A DNA stretch of 64,000 bases from Amycolatopsis taiwanensis DSM 45107 (GCF_000519205.1 NZ_JAFB01000003.1:145428-209427); one strand, 5' to 3'. Positions 27,795 to 37,642 are shown, numbered from the stretch's first letter. Program-made: numbers and translations. The notes: generated by a model not told the origin, from the letters alone.

Positions 27795-28250
27795 ATGAAC
27801 AAGGGAGACCTGGCTCCGGATTTTACTCTGCCCGACGACCACGGCGAGCCACGCGCCCTGCACGACTTCCTGTCGGCGGGTCCCGTGGTGCTGTTCTTCT
27901 ACCCGGCCGCGATGACGGCCGGGTGCACCGCGGAAAGCTGCCATTTCCGGGATCTGGCCAAGGAGTTCGCCGAGGTCGGCGCACAGCGCGTCGGCATCAG
28001 CCCGGACGCGGTGGAAAAGCAGCGCAAGTTCTCGGCCCAGCACGGCTTCGACTATCCGCTGCTGTCCGACCCGGATGGCGCGGTGGCCACCCAGTTCGGT
28101 GTGCGCCGTTCCTTCGGGCCGCTCCTCACCCGGCGGCAGACCTTCGTCATCGGTCCCGACCGCCGGGTGCTCGAAGTGATCAAAAGCGAGCTGCGCATGT
28201 CCGTGCATGCGGACAAGGCGCTGGCGGCCCTGCGCGCCTTGCGCACCTAG
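27795..28250 (+). CDS. Peroxiredoxin, BCP/PrxQ type
   Basis: A 151-residue thiol peroxidase. The peroxidatic Cys is C44 in MTAGCTAESC and the resolving Cys C49, the C-x4-C spacing of atypical 2-Cys BCP proteins; the family opening GDLAPDFTLPD is intact. It reduces peroxides in the cytoplasm with thioredoxin. I choose the ATG at 27795, because TATGGT at 27782-27787 is a good -10 box and would make the mRNA leaderless; the upstream ATG at 27783 lies within that box. Confidence 0.9.
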   Translation: MNKGDLAPDFTLPDDHGEPRALHDFLSAGPVVLFFYPAAMTAGCTAESCHFRDLAKEFAEVGAQRVGISPDAVEKQRKFSAQHGFDYPLLSDPDGAVATQFGVRRSFGPLLTRRQTFVIGPDRRVLEVIKSELRMSVHADKALAALRALRT

Positions 28251-28292
28251 ACGAGCAAGCCGGAACTGGTCAGCGGTCGATGCCGTCCCGAT

Positions 28293-28922
28293 TCAGGTGA
28301 ACAGCGGGATCGCCATCCAGATCCCGACTCCGATCAACGTGGCCGCGAACAGGTAGTCGATCCATCGCCGCGACCGCTCGCTGCGAAACAGCGCCGTCAA
28401 CGCGCGTCCGCCGAGGGCCCAGACGATGAACGCGACGAGGTTGTTGAGTGTGAAGACAACCGTGATGGCCAGCACCGTGGACACGTCGTCGTTGGTGGGC
28501 GGCCGCAGGAATTGGGTGAACAGAACGGAGACGATGTAGTACGCCTTCGGGTTCAGCAAGAGCACGATCGCACCGGCCCACAAGCCGACGCTGTGCTCCC
28601 GGACGGAGGCCGTGCAGGCTTTCGGATCCCCGTTCGCGCGGGCGGCGCGGATGAAACTCAACGCGAGCCAGAGGATGTAGAGACTGCCGACCGCGCTGAG
28701 CACCTTCGCCAAGACCGGGTACTCGAGAATCGTGGCGCCCATCCCGAGCCCGATCAGCGCTGTCACCACGAGGGTCGCGACGTGATAGCCAGCAAGGGCT
28801 GGCACTGCTGCGCGCAATCCCTTGGACGCGCCGACGGCGGCGAAAAACGTATTGCCGGGGCCGGGACTGTACGCGAGCGGGAACAGGAACAACAGCAGCG
28901 CTGTGAGCGTCTCCGCGCTCAT
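28293..28922 (-). CDS. LysE family exporter
   Basis: A 209-residue inner-membrane protein with about six membrane segments. The family signature PLAYSPGPGNTFFAAVGAS near the N terminus and LLNPKAYYIVSVLF in the middle are typical of LysE/RhtB amino-acid or small-molecule exporters. Start taken at MSAETLTALL (28922), which puts the first helix at the N terminus; a longer frame adds only hydrophilic residues. Substrate unknown. It converges with the peroxiredoxin gene. Confidence 0.88.
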   Translation of the reverse strand: MSAETLTALLLFLFPLAYSPGPGNTFFAAVGASKGLRAAVPALAGYHVATLVVTALIGLGMGATILEYPVLAKVLSAVGSLYILWLALSFIRAARANGDPKACTASVREHSVGLWAGAIVLLLNPKAYYIVSVLFTQFLRPPTNDDVSTVLAITVVFTLNNLVAFIVWALGGRALTALFRSERSRRWIDYLFAATLIGVGIWMAIPLFT

Positions 28923-29104
28923 GCAGCCATCAGACAAGTCGCAAGCCTCACGCGACCAGTCTTCGAGAAGTGCAGCACCCACGCTGGCGGAAATCGGCCG
29001 TTACGACTCAGCCGGCCGCCGGAAGGCAGCGGTGACAACCTCGCTAGACCAGGAAGCCAGGCCGTCGGCGAGAGCCTCGCCGACGGCCACGTTTCGTGCT
29101 CACC

Positions 29105-30301
29105 TCAGTTGTAGATCGCGCCCTGCGGGATATCCGTGTCGTTGCGCAGAGCGTCGAACAACTGCTTCGACTTGGTCTTGTCCCAGTTCTCCGCCGAGCC
29201 AGAGGTCACCGGGACGGTCGTGGTCACCACGCCGCCGGAGGACACACCGCGCAGTGCCCACGCCAGGCCGAGGAGATTCTGCAGGTGGTCGCCCGAGTCC
29301 ATGGTGAGCGCGTCCGGCGCCGAGGACAGCAGCGGGAACAGGTCGAACGGGTTGAGCAGGGTGCCCGGGCTGGCGATCTCACCGGCCAGGGCGCCCATGA
29401 ACTTCCGCTGGTTCTCCACCCGGTCGAGGTCGGACCGCGGCGTCGCGTCGCTGTGCCGCATGCGGACGAAGCCGAGTGCATGCGCGCCGTCGAGCTTCTG
29501 GCAGCCCGTCGGGATGCTGATGTTGGTGAAGTCGTCGTGCATCGGCTTGTCGATGCACATGTCCACACCGCCGATCGCGTCCACGATGTTGGCGAACCCG
29601 CCGAACCCGATCTCGGCGTAGTGGTCGATGTGCAGGCCGGTCGCCTGTTCCACGGTCTGCACCAGCAGCGGCGGACCGCCCAACGTGAACGCGGCGTTGA
29701 TCTTGTTCTTGCCGTGCCCGGGAATCGTCACCTGCGAGTCACGCGGCAGGCTGAGCAGTGTCGGCTTCGTGCTGTTGTCCGGCAGATGCGCGATCATGAT
29801 CGTGTCGGTGCGCTTGCCACTCGCGGCCTTCGCGTCGCCGGTGGCGAGCTGCTTCTCCTGCTCCGGGGTCAACCCCTCCCGGCTGTCCGAGCCGACGATC
29901 AGCCAGTTGGTGCCGGAGGCCGCGGCGGGCCGGTCGGACACGTTGGCGAACGCCTCAACGCGGTTGATCGACGTGTCCAGGTAGATCCACACCCCGGCGA
30001 GGAACACCACCAGCAGCACCAACAGCGACAGCAGGATCTTGCCGATGCCGAACCGGCGCTTACGCCGCGGGCGTGGCCCTGGTGGTTGTGGCGGCTCCTG
30101 CCCTCCCGGTTGGGGCTCGTAGCCAGGTGGGGTGGGCATTGCCCTGGTCGCGGGCGGCCCGACCGGTGGGCGCGCCCGGTTCGGGTAGCCGGCCTCGCGA
30201 CCGGGCAGCGGCAGCGCCTGCGCCGACTGGTGCTGTCTCGGCCCTCTCGGTTGTTGCCGCCCGCGCGCTTGGTAGCCCCCGTAGTCACCGCCGTAGCTCA
30301 T
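29105..30301 (-). CDS. LCP (LytR-CpsA-Psr) family cell-wall ligase
   Basis: A 398-residue membrane-anchored protein. The first 80 residues are a Pro/Gly/Gln-rich cytoplasmic tail, then RRKRR and a single membrane helix (IGKILLSLLVLLVVFLAGVW). The extracellular LCP domain shows NWLIVGSDSREG, RTDTIMIAHL, LLSLPRDSQVTIPG and the Arg/Asp-rich RMRHSDATPRSDLDRVENQR. Family members transfer glycopolymers such as arabinogalactan from undecaprenyl phosphate to peptidoglycan. ATG at 30301 has an AGCGCAGG ribosome site just upstream. Confidence 0.92.
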   Translation of the reverse strand: MSYGGDYGGYQARGRQQPRGPRQHQSAQALPLPGREAGYPNRARPPVGPPATRAMPTPPGYEPQPGGQEPPQPPGPRPRRKRRFGIGKILLSLLVLLVVFLAGVWIYLDTSINRVEAFANVSDRPAAASGTNWLIVGSDSREGLTPEQEKQLATGDAKAASGKRTDTIMIAHLPDNSTKPTLLSLPRDSQVTIPGHGKNKINAAFTLGGPPLLVQTVEQATGLHIDHYAEIGFGGFANIVDAIGGVDMCIDKPMHDDFTNISIPTGCQKLDGAHALGFVRMRHSDATPRSDLDRVENQRKFMGALAGEIASPGTLLNPFDLFPLLSSAPDALTMDSGDHLQNLLGLAWALRGVSSGGVVTTTVPVTSGSAENWDKTKSKQLFDALRNDTDIPQGAIYN

Positions 30302-30447
30302 CCTGCGCTCACCTGTCCCCGATCGATCATTTGCGGTGCACAGTGAACCGCACGCGTTGTCCAGACAGACGCCTGGCTCCCCGAAAGGTTGCCGGACCTG
30401 CTCGATTTCCTGATTGTCGGTGAGTTCGGCGTTCTGCGTGGTCGCTC

Positions 30448-31437
30448 TCAGCCCAGCAGGGCGATCCAGCGATCGGTCGAGGTGACGATGGTGATGATCG
30501 CGCGGCTCGCGTCCTGCACGACGCCGGCGGCGATGACCCGGCGCGAGGCTGAGCAGGGGCGCAGGCCGGTGGCCAGCCAGAGGTTGTAGGCCAGCCATGC
30601 GAGGTTGGCGGCGAGCATGCCGGTGAACGCCGCCGCCGACGCCCGTCCGGGGGTGCCGCCCGCGTCGAGGTAGCCCTCCAACGCCGCACGCACGATGTGG
30701 GGCGCAGGCTGCGGACGGCCGAGGTCCCAGGCCAGGTTGAACACCTGGTGAACCACCTCCCACCAGGGAACTTCGGGTCCGGCGTGATCGAAGTCCACCA
30801 GGACGGGGCCGTGGCTGGTGAGCAGGATGTTGGTGCGACTGACGTCACGGTGGGCGAGGTGGAAGCGGGGACCGGCGGCCAACTCCGCGTGGACCCGCCT
30901 ACTCGCCTCGGTCACGACCCGCAGCAGGGCGCGCGCCTGTCGATCGGTCAGCACACCAGCGGCAGTGGCCGTGGCCAGCCAGTCCGACCAGTCCGGGACG
31001 GGGTGGACCGGATAGGCCGCCTCGGCCGCGGGATCGCCGGGAAGCTCGAGACGGTTGATCGCCGCCAGCGTCGCGCCTGCCCAGGTTGCCAGTTCGGGGT
31101 CGACGACGGTCGGCCCGGCGACGTCCACCCAGGTGCAGACCCGCGCGAACACGTCCTCATCGAGGCGGGCCCAGTAGCCGACCGCGTCGCCACGAGGTTC
31201 GACGGGCACGGCCATTGACACGCCCGCCGTCGCGGCGGCACGTTCCAGCGTCCCGGACACCCGCATGGCGCAGAGTTGCCAGTCCGCGGGAGAGCGCAGT
31301 GTTTTCACCAACCAGCGACCGCGGTCGGTGTCCAGCTTCCACCGGCCGGCCGAACTTCCACCCCGCAACGGCACCAGCGGCGACCGTGGTCGCCCCAACA
31401 CGAAAGCCCCGGTAACGGAACGACCGTCAACGCCCAT
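30448..31437 (-). CDS. Aminoglycoside phosphotransferase (APH)-family kinase-like protein
   Basis: A 329-residue protein of the APH/choline-kinase fold. The catalytic Brenner motif is LAHRDVSRTNILL and the metal-binding Asp lies in VLVDFDHAGPE. Substrate cannot be told: members phosphorylate antibiotics, homoserine, choline or sugars. It is not in a resistance cluster. It is separated from the LCP gene by 146 bases in which I see no clear signal. Confidence 0.85.
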   Translation of the reverse strand: MGVDGRSVTGAFVLGRPRSPLVPLRGGSSAGRWKLDTDRGRWLVKTLRSPADWQLCAMRVSGTLERAAATAGVSMAVPVEPRGDAVGYWARLDEDVFARVCTWVDVAGPTVVDPELATWAGATLAAINRLELPGDPAAEAAYPVHPVPDWSDWLATATAAGVLTDRQARALLRVVTEASRRVHAELAAGPRFHLAHRDVSRTNILLTSHGPVLVDFDHAGPEVPWWEVVHQVFNLAWDLGRPQPAPHIVRAALEGYLDAGGTPGRASAAAFTGMLAANLAWLAYNLWLATGLRPCSASRRVIAAGVVQDASRAIITIVTSTDRWIALLG

Positions 31438-31509
31438 GCGCCAAGACTTCCTCGGGACCGGCCCTGACGCACTGGCTACGGCGTCTGGTCGAACTGACGG
31501 TCGTGCCCA

Positions 31510-32196
31510 CTACCACGGCTGCACCCGCACGGAATCGTCCAACTCGATCGGTGCACGTTTGCGGGCTCGCTCCTGGGCCTCTTCCGGGAGTGCGTCGGCG
31601 ACGAGCAAGCGTGGCAGCAGCGCACTTTCATTTGTCAGCGCGCGGAAGACAAGGTTGATCGTGACTTCGTGGTCTGGACGGTGCACCACCGTTATCCCAT
31701 CCCCGCTCCGGATAACACCCGGTTCGATCACCCGCAGGTAGGCCCCCGGGGCTGCCCTGGCGGTGAAGGTCTTGACCCAGCCACGCTCACCAAGCCATCC
31801 AGCGAAGACACGGCAAGGAATCCGAGGAACCGCGACCTCGAGAACAACGTCGGCACCGATCTGCCAGCGCTCGCCGATCAATGCACCAGTGACATCGATT
31901 CCGCTGGTGGTCAGGTTCTCTCCGAAGGCCCCGCACGGCAGGGGCCGAGCCAACTCCACCGCCCACGTATCCAAGTCTTCGCGCGCGTAGGCATAAACGG
32001 CCTGGTCGTTCCCACCGTGATGCCGCAGGTCGCAGACTCGATCATCGACCAGCCCGCTACCACCAACGCCCTTGAGACCAGGCGCACGCACCTCGACAGG
32101 GCCCGCCACGGGCTTCTTGTCGATACCCGTCACGCCAAGATCCGAATACCCGGTCGTGGTAGCAGCGCCGAGGTTCAGCGACAGCAGGAACGGCAC
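31510..32196 (-). CDS. MOSC domain protein, YiiM-like
   Basis: A 228-residue protein. The MOSC core shows RHHGGNDQAVYAYAREDL, FGENLTTSGID and the conserved Cys of VAVPRIPCRVFAGW, expected to handle sulfur or molybdenum cofactor. YiiM-like proteins work in reduction of N-hydroxylated compounds together with reductases; none is adjacent here. Length matches the family. Confidence 0.88.
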   Translation of the reverse strand: MPFLLSLNLGAATTTGYSDLGVTGIDKKPVAGPVEVRAPGLKGVGGSGLVDDRVCDLRHHGGNDQAVYAYAREDLDTWAVELARPLPCGAFGENLTTSGIDVTGALIGERWQIGADVVLEVAVPRIPCRVFAGWLGERGWVKTFTARAAPGAYLRVIEPGVIRSGDGITVVHRPDHEVTINLVFRALTNESALLPRLLVADALPEEAQERARKRAPIELDDSVRVQPW

Positions 32197-32306
32197 GACC
32201 GGACACTAGCCCGCAGTGCTCCGCCCCCAGAAACTGTTTTCCGCTCACCGACAGCATCGCGCCCCTGCTCCGGTACGTCTCGGGCGGTCGCTCTCCAGTC
32301 CACAAC

Positions 32307-33308
32307 TCAAGCCGGATGGGCTACCGGGGAGGCAATGGTGGTTGCGTAGGTTCGCACGAGTACCCGGAGCATCGCCGCGCCGGTGACCAAGGCAATCACC
32401 TGGATCGCTGCCGCCACGCCCAGATTCTGCGGCATCGCCGAATCGGCAACGGGACCCACGAAGGCTCCGTACGCGGTGAACGGCAGCCTCCATGCGTTCC
32501 AGGCGAACAAGGAGCCGGATCCCAGCCAGAGCGCCACCGTCGGCAACCACCGTGGCAGCCGCGCCGGGCGCCTGTTAGCCGTTGTCCAGGCACCCGCGGA
32601 GCCAACCAGTGCCCAAACGGCCGACACAGCCATAAGCAGTCGCCCGTCGGTATCGGGCTCGGCTGGCGACGCGAGCCCCGCGGTGCCGCCGGCCGCCCAG
32701 TAAAGCCAGCAGGCGCTCAGCACGGCCCCGGCGACCAAGAGCCAGGCACTCGCCCTGGCGAGGCCGTCCTGCCTCTCGTCCACGGCTACGCGGTCGCCGA
32801 TCCTGCCGGTCAGGGTCCGCGGCCACCGGCGGCGCAGGTACGCCGGCAGCGCGACGGCGAGCCCGAGCCCCATTCCCACGAAGCTGACCTGGATGAACAC
32901 CGCCTCCCAGCCAGGAGCGGAGGCGCCCTGTTCGACCTGTGTGCCGTCGGACGGGTCCGTTAGGGAATCCAGCGCCGCGTACGGCAGCATGGAGACGAGG
33001 AAACCGCTGGCGATCCAGCCACAGAAGAGCAGGGGCGCCGCCGGCAGGCGCATGCCCCAGGGACGGACCAGGGCCAGCGCCAGGAGGATGCCGATCACGG
33101 CCATGCCGACGGTTACCGTGTTGAGCAACACCCACTGGGTCACGCCCATGCCCTGTGGGGGTATCAGCCCGAGGAGCACTCCGGCGACCCAGAACACCTT
33201 GATCAGCAAGTATGGCGCCATCGCCACCGCAGCACCGTAGGCCGCACCGCGTCCGACGCGGTCGAACCGATCCACCAGTAAGCCCCTCTCGTTGTTCCCT
33301 GCGGACAT
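32307..33308 (-). CDS. Polytopic membrane protein of unknown function
   Basis: A 333-residue protein with about eight hydrophobic segments and no motif I know. Helices are seen from YGAAVAMAPYLLIKVFWVAGV onward, with a charged loop RRRWPRTLTGRIGDRVAVDERQ in the middle. Start is set at MSAGNNERGLL (33308). A longer in-frame start would translate the 21-bp repeat array into a fake Leu-Gly-Arg-Pro-Ser repeat and is not believed. Confidence 0.75.
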   Translation of the reverse strand: MSAGNNERGLLVDRFDRVGRGAAYGAAVAMAPYLLIKVFWVAGVLLGLIPPQGMGVTQWVLLNTVTVGMAVIGILLALALVRPWGMRLPAAPLLFCGWIASGFLVSMLPYAALDSLTDPSDGTQVEQGASAPGWEAVFIQVSFVGMGLGLAVALPAYLRRRWPRTLTGRIGDRVAVDERQDGLARASAWLLVAGAVLSACWLYWAAGGTAGLASPAEPDTDGRLLMAVSAVWALVGSAGAWTTANRRPARLPRWLPTVALWLGSGSLFAWNAWRLPFTAYGAFVGPVADSAMPQNLGVAAAIQVIALVTGAAMLRVLVRTYATTIASPVAHPA

Positions 33309-33425
33309 CCTCTGGGAGCAAGGCTGAGAAATCTGAGGATCGGCCGGGGAGAACGCATCTTCCCGGTGAGCAAATGAAGGTTCCAAGTCAGCGGCGCGCC
33401 AACCCACCTGACCTGTCCGGTCCGC

Positions 33426-33636
33426 CCGCCCCAACCGGGAACTCGGCCGCCCAAACCCGAAACTCGGCCGCCCCAACCGGGAACTCGCGCGCCCAAACCC
33501 GAAACTCGGCCGCCCCAACCGGGAAACTCGGCCGCCCAAACCCGAAACTCGCGCGCCCTAACCGGGAACTCGGCCGCCTGAACCCGGAACTCAGGCGCCC
33601 GAGCCGGGAACTCGGTGTCCTGGACCGGGGACACGC
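33426..33636. repeat. Ten tandem 21-bp repeat units, array D
   Basis: Ten units, nine of 21 bp and one of 22 (33510-33531). The first six alternate strictly between two types, CCGCCCCAACCGGGAACTCG and CCGCCCAAACCCGAAACTCG, a 42-bp higher-order period. The last unit ends GGACCGGGGACACG exactly like the last unit of array B. The array fills most of the 334-bp gap between the hydrolase and membrane-protein genes, ending 6 bases from the hydrolase stop. Confidence 0.92.
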
Positions 33637-33642
33637 CGGGAG

Positions 33643-34368
33643 CTAGAGCGGGAGGCGTAGCCGACGGTCCGGGTCGGCCGACCACGCGAGCCCAGGTGCG
33701 ACGCCGGCGGCGTCCAGGGCGAACTCGCCCACCAGCCGGTCCCACACGCGCGGCCGGCACAGCATCGCGTGCCCCTCCGCGAGCACCTCGAACCGCGCGA
33801 CCCGCGCAGCCTGCGCACGGGCCCGCCACGCGAACGTGTAGGACTCGGCCGGTTTCGTCGTGCGGTCCAGGGTGCCGTGCGCGATCACCACGTCCCGACC
33901 GGCCACTCCGTCCACCGGCTCACCGTCCGGCGTCCACGGCGCCAGCGCGCACACCGCGGTGACGGCCGGGTCATCGGCCACTCTCAGCGCCACCCGGCCA
34001 CCCATGGAATGCCCGAGGAGGAACACCGGTATGCCGGGGTGTTCCGCCCGGATGCGCGCGAGTGCCCAGCGCGCGTCGACGACCGGATGCAGGTCCGGCT
34101 CGTTCCAGCCGCGGACCCGGTTACGCAGCACCCGCACCTCGACCCCGTGCCCGGCCGCGGCCCAGCGGACCGCCCTGGCCAGCGGGAGCATGCGCAGGTA
34201 GGCGGGCCCCCACGGGTAGGTGCGGCGCAGGCCGGCCTCGGCACCGCCGTGCAAAACCAGCGTCACCGCGCGCACCGGGCCGCGCGCCCGCAAGACCGAC
34301 ATGCTGGGCGCGTCGCCGACCGGGCGATCGGCCATAAGCCTGTCCACCACAGTCATCAGTGTTGTCAC
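33643..34368 (-). CDS. Alpha/beta hydrolase
   Basis: A 241-residue alpha/beta hydrolase. The oxyanion segment is LVLHGGAEAG, the nucleophile elbow GHSMGG (Ser about residue 119), the acid in the IAHGTLDRTTKP region and the His in EGHAML. Substrate unknown. The GTG start at 34368 lies 4 bases after the stop of the ABC exporter gene, so they are probably co-transcribed; an ATG at 34356 is an alternative start. Confidence 0.87.
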   Translation of the reverse strand: MTTLMTVVDRLMADRPVGDAPSMSVLRARGPVRAVTLVLHGGAEAGLRRTYPWGPAYLRMLPLARAVRWAAAGHGVEVRVLRNRVRGWNEPDLHPVVDARWALARIRAEHPGIPVFLLGHSMGGRVALRVADDPAVTAVCALAPWTPDGEPVDGVAGRDVVIAHGTLDRTTKPAESYTFAWRARAQAARVARFEVLAEGHAMLCRPRVWDRLVGEFALDAAGVAPGLAWSADPDRRLRLPL

Positions 34369-34372
34369 GTGA

Positions 34373-36238
34373 TCACGCCGCGGCGGGCTCGTCGGCGAAC
34401 TGCGTCTGGTAGAACTCGGCGTATCGCCCGCCCGCCGCGAGCAGGGCCTCGTGTGTACCGCGTTCGACGATGCGGCCGGCCTCGACGACCAGGATCTCGT
34501 CCGCGGCGCGGACGGTGGACAGCCGGTGCGCGATGACCAGCGCCGTGCGGCCGGCCAGTGCCTGCGTCAGGGCTTCGCCCACGGCAGCCTCGGATTCGGA
34601 ATCGAGATGCGCGGTGGCCTCGTCAAGGACGATGACGCGGGGTTGCGCCAGCAGCAGGCGGGCAATGGTCAGCCGCTGCCGCTCGCCGCCGGAGAGCCGG
34701 TAGCCGCGCTCCCCCACCACGGTGTCGAGGCCGTCCGGCAGTGCGCGCACCAACTCGGCGAGCCGTGCCCGCGCCAGCGCGTCCCAGATCTCGTCCTCAC
34801 CGGCGCCGGGCCGCGCGTACTCCAGGTTCGCGCGGATCGTGTCGTGGAACAGGTGGCCGTCCTGGGTCACCACGCCCACCGTGTCCCGGATCGCCGCGAA
34901 CCCCAGGTCCCGAACGTCCACACCGGACAGCCGGACCGCGCCGGAATCGACGTCGTAGAGCCGGGGCAACAGCGACGCGATGGTGGACTTGCCGGCGCCG
35001 GACGAGCCGACCAGCGCGACCATCTGACCCGGCTCCGCCCGGAAGCTGATGCCGTGCAGCACCTCGTCTCCACCTCGTCCATCCACTGTGGACACATCTT
35101 CGAGCGAGGCGAGCGAGTACTGGTTCGCGGCCGGATAGCTGAACCGCACGTCGTCGAATTCGACCGACACGCCCCCGCCGGGAACGGTGCGAGCGTCCGG
35201 CTTCTCGGTGATCATCGGCTTCAGGTCGAGCACCTCGAAGATCCGCTCGAACGAGACCAGCGCCGTCATCACGTCCACCCGCACGTTGGCCAGCGCCGTC
35301 AGCGGGCTGTAGAGCCGGGTCAGCAGCAGCGCCAGCGCCACCACGGTGCCCGGTGCCAGTTGCCCCTGGATCGCCAGCCACCCGCCAAGGCCGTACACCA
35401 GCGCCTGCGCCAGTGCGGACACCAGGGTCAGGCTGGTCATGAACCACCGGGTGAGCATCGCGGTGCGCACCCCGATGTCGCGGACCCGCCCGGCCCGGCT
35501 CCCGAACTCCTCGGCCTCCAGCCGCGGGCGGCCGAACAGCTTGACCAGCGTCGCGCCGGGCGCGGAGAAGCGCTCGGTCATCTGCGTGGTCATTCCGGCG
35601 TTGAGCTGCGCCGACTCCCGCTGCAGGTCGGCCATCCGGCGGCCCATCCGGCGGGCCGGCAGCACGAACACCGGCAGCAGCACCAGCGCCAGCACGGTCA
35701 CCTGCCAGGACAGCGTCATCATCACCGCGAGCGAGAGCACGAGCTGGATCACATTGGTGACCAGCCCGGACAGGGTGGCGGTGAAGGTCCGCTGCGCCCC
35801 GATCACGTCGTTGTTGAGCCGGCTGACCAGCGCTCCGGTGCGGGTGCGGGTGAAGAACGCGATCGGCATCCGCTGCACGTGTTCGAACACCGCGCGCCGC
35901 AGGTCGAGGATCAGGCCCTCCCCGATCCGCGCGGACTGCCAGCGTTCCACCAGTCCGAACCCGGCGTCGGCGATGGCGAGCACGGCGACCAGCACGGCCA
36001 GGGTGATCACCGTGTTGGCGCCGTGACGGCCGACAATGCTGTCGACGACCTTGCCGGCCAGCACCGGCGTGGTCACCGCGATGACCGCGGAAATCACCGT
36101 CAGCACCAGGAAGACCGACAGGTTCAGCCAGTACGGTCTGGCGAACCGCGCCACCCGCCGGATGGTGCCCGGGGTAAGCCCCCGGGGCGCGTCGGCGCCG
36201 TGCATCGCCGATCTCAGCAACGACCAGGTGTTGTCCAC
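34373..36238 (-). CDS. ABC exporter, fused membrane and ATPase domains
   Basis: A 621-residue half-transporter. Six membrane helices occupy about residues 30-330 (RPYWLNLSVFLVLTVISAVIA onward). The ATPase has Walker A SSGAGKST, the signature LSGGERQRL, Walker B VIVLDEAT and the switch IAHRLST. It works as a homo- or heterodimer exporting lipids or drugs. GTG at 36238 follows TGGAGGATTGAC. No second half-transporter gene is adjacent, so a homodimer is likely. Confidence 0.93.
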   Translation of the reverse strand: MDNTWSLLRSAMHGADAPRGLTPGTIRRVARFARPYWLNLSVFLVLTVISAVIAVTTPVLAGKVVDSIVGRHGANTVITLAVLVAVLAIADAGFGLVERWQSARIGEGLILDLRRAVFEHVQRMPIAFFTRTRTGALVSRLNNDVIGAQRTFTATLSGLVTNVIQLVLSLAVMMTLSWQVTVLALVLLPVFVLPARRMGRRMADLQRESAQLNAGMTTQMTERFSAPGATLVKLFGRPRLEAEEFGSRAGRVRDIGVRTAMLTRWFMTSLTLVSALAQALVYGLGGWLAIQGQLAPGTVVALALLLTRLYSPLTALANVRVDVMTALVSFERIFEVLDLKPMITEKPDARTVPGGGVSVEFDDVRFSYPAANQYSLASLEDVSTVDGRGGDEVLHGISFRAEPGQMVALVGSSGAGKSTIASLLPRLYDVDSGAVRLSGVDVRDLGFAAIRDTVGVVTQDGHLFHDTIRANLEYARPGAGEDEIWDALARARLAELVRALPDGLDTVVGERGYRLSGGERQRLTIARLLLAQPRVIVLDEATAHLDSESEAAVGEALTQALAGRTALVIAHRLSTVRAADEILVVEAGRIVERGTHEALLAAGGRYAEFYQTQFADEPAAA

Positions 36239-36385
36239 GTCAATCCTCCAGTCCCTCCACCGTTACCCTAAAACCTCGACCTTACTCAAGGTCCACTCCG
36301 CGTATGCCCTGGACAACACGCCGCTGGAAGCTATTCTTCCCAGCCGGCGCCAGCCGGTCTCACTACGCAGGTAATCTTGCCGGTC

Positions 36386-37642
36386 ATGGGCGTTGAAGTG
36401 CAGGCGGCTCCCCGTCCGCGTACGCGCTCACCATTGGCCGGCGACCTCGTCTTCTACCTCGGCTGCCTGATCTACGCGATCGCGACCGCCCGTACCTCGG
36501 AGTTCTACGGCTTCCGGATCTGGGGTGCCTTCGCCCTCATCGGTTACGGGCTCGCGGCCGCCTACACCCTGTGGCTGCTGCGGCAGTCCGGGCGGGTTTC
36601 CCGCTGGCCCGGCCTCGCGGCGATCGGCCTGTTCGCCATGGTGGTGCCGCTCGGGGTGCTCGTGGTCCGCCGATTGACCGGCGTGGACTGGCTGAACACC
36701 CCGTTCTCCTGGAGTGCGCAGCCCGAGGTGTGGGTGATCGAGCGCTCGGCGAACCTGCTGTTGACGCACGGCACGCCGTACGTGGACGTCACGGCGTTGG
36801 GCCGGGCGCCGGAGGTCAACGACTACACGCCCTACGGCCCGGTGATGGCCCTGTTCGGCCTGCCACGCGCGCTCTTCGGCGGCACGCCGGTGACCGACGC
36901 GCTCACCGACGCACGGCTGGTCTTCGCGCTCACCGCGTGCGTGTGTGCCTGGGGCACCCTCAAGCTGATCGGCTTCCCGCGGGTGCCCGTCCGCGCGGCA
37001 CAGCTCGCCGTCGCCTGCCCGCTGACCGCCCTGACCTGGGCCGTGGCCGGCCCGGACCTTGCCATACTCGGCATGCTCGTGGTGGCCGGCGCGCTGGCGG
37101 TACGAGACCGCCCGATCGCCTCCGGGATCGTGCTCGCGCTGGTGATCAGCGCGAAAATCATCGTGCTGCCGGCCTTCGTCGTGCTGGCAGTGCTGGTGTT
37201 CGCCCGGCTCGGCAAACTCGCGGCGTGCCGGTTCGCCGGTGCCGCCCTGGCCGTGCTGGCACTGGTCAACGTGCCGGTGCTACTGGTGGATCCACCGGCG
37301 TTCGTCGAGCACGTGATCCGGTTTCCGGCCGGGCTCGGCGCGGTCGCCTCGCCCGCCGCGAGCCCGCTGCCCGGTCATCTGATCGCCAGCACGGGCGCGG
37401 CCGGGCGAGTCGCCGCCTTCGTGCTGCTCGGCGCGGCCGCGCTCGCGATCATGGTCTGGCTGCTGCGCCGCCCGCCCATCACGGGTTCGGACGCCATGCT
37501 GCGCATCGCCGTCGGCCTGGGATCGTTCACGCTCCTCACGCCGGCCACACGATTCGGTTACCTGGTTTACCCGCTCGTGCTGCTGGGTGCGATGTTGTGC
37601 TTCGGCAGAGCCGAGCCGCTCACTTCTTCTTCACGCGAGTAG
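36386..37642 (+). CDS. GT87-like polytopic membrane protein (DUF2029-type)
   Basis: A 418-residue protein with ten or more membrane helices. EVNDYTPYGPVMALFGLPRAL near residue 150 and the following long hydrophobic stretch resemble the polyprenol-phosphate-mannose-dependent mannosyltransferase family GT87, though the catalytic Asp motif is not certain. ATG at 36386 is chosen; an in-frame TTG at 36377 is possible. The 3' end overlaps the opposite-strand HTH gene by 23 bases. Confidence 0.72.
   Translation: MGVEVQAAPRPRTRSPLAGDLVFYLGCLIYAIATARTSEFYGFRIWGAFALIGYGLAAAYTLWLLRQSGRVSRWPGLAAIGLFAMVVPLGVLVVRRLTGVDWLNTPFSWSAQPEVWVIERSANLLLTHGTPYVDVTALGRAPEVNDYTPYGPVMALFGLPRALFGGTPVTDALTDARLVFALTACVCAWGTLKLIGFPRVPVRAAQLAVACPLTALTWAVAGPDLAILGMLVVAGALAVRDRPIASGIVLALVISAKIIVLPAFVVLAVLVFARLGKLAACRFAGAALAVLALVNVPVLLVDPPAFVEHVIRFPAGLGAVASPAASPLPGHLIASTGAAGRVAAFVLLGAAALAIMVWLLRRPPITGSDAMLRIAVGLGSFTLLTPATRFGYLVYPLVLLGAMLCFGRAEPLTSSSRE

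Noticed and set aside
33309-33539. N-terminal extension of the membrane-protein gene
   Set aside because: It translates array D into a 7-residue Arg/Leu/Gly/Pro repeat; the conserved-looking protein begins at 33308.
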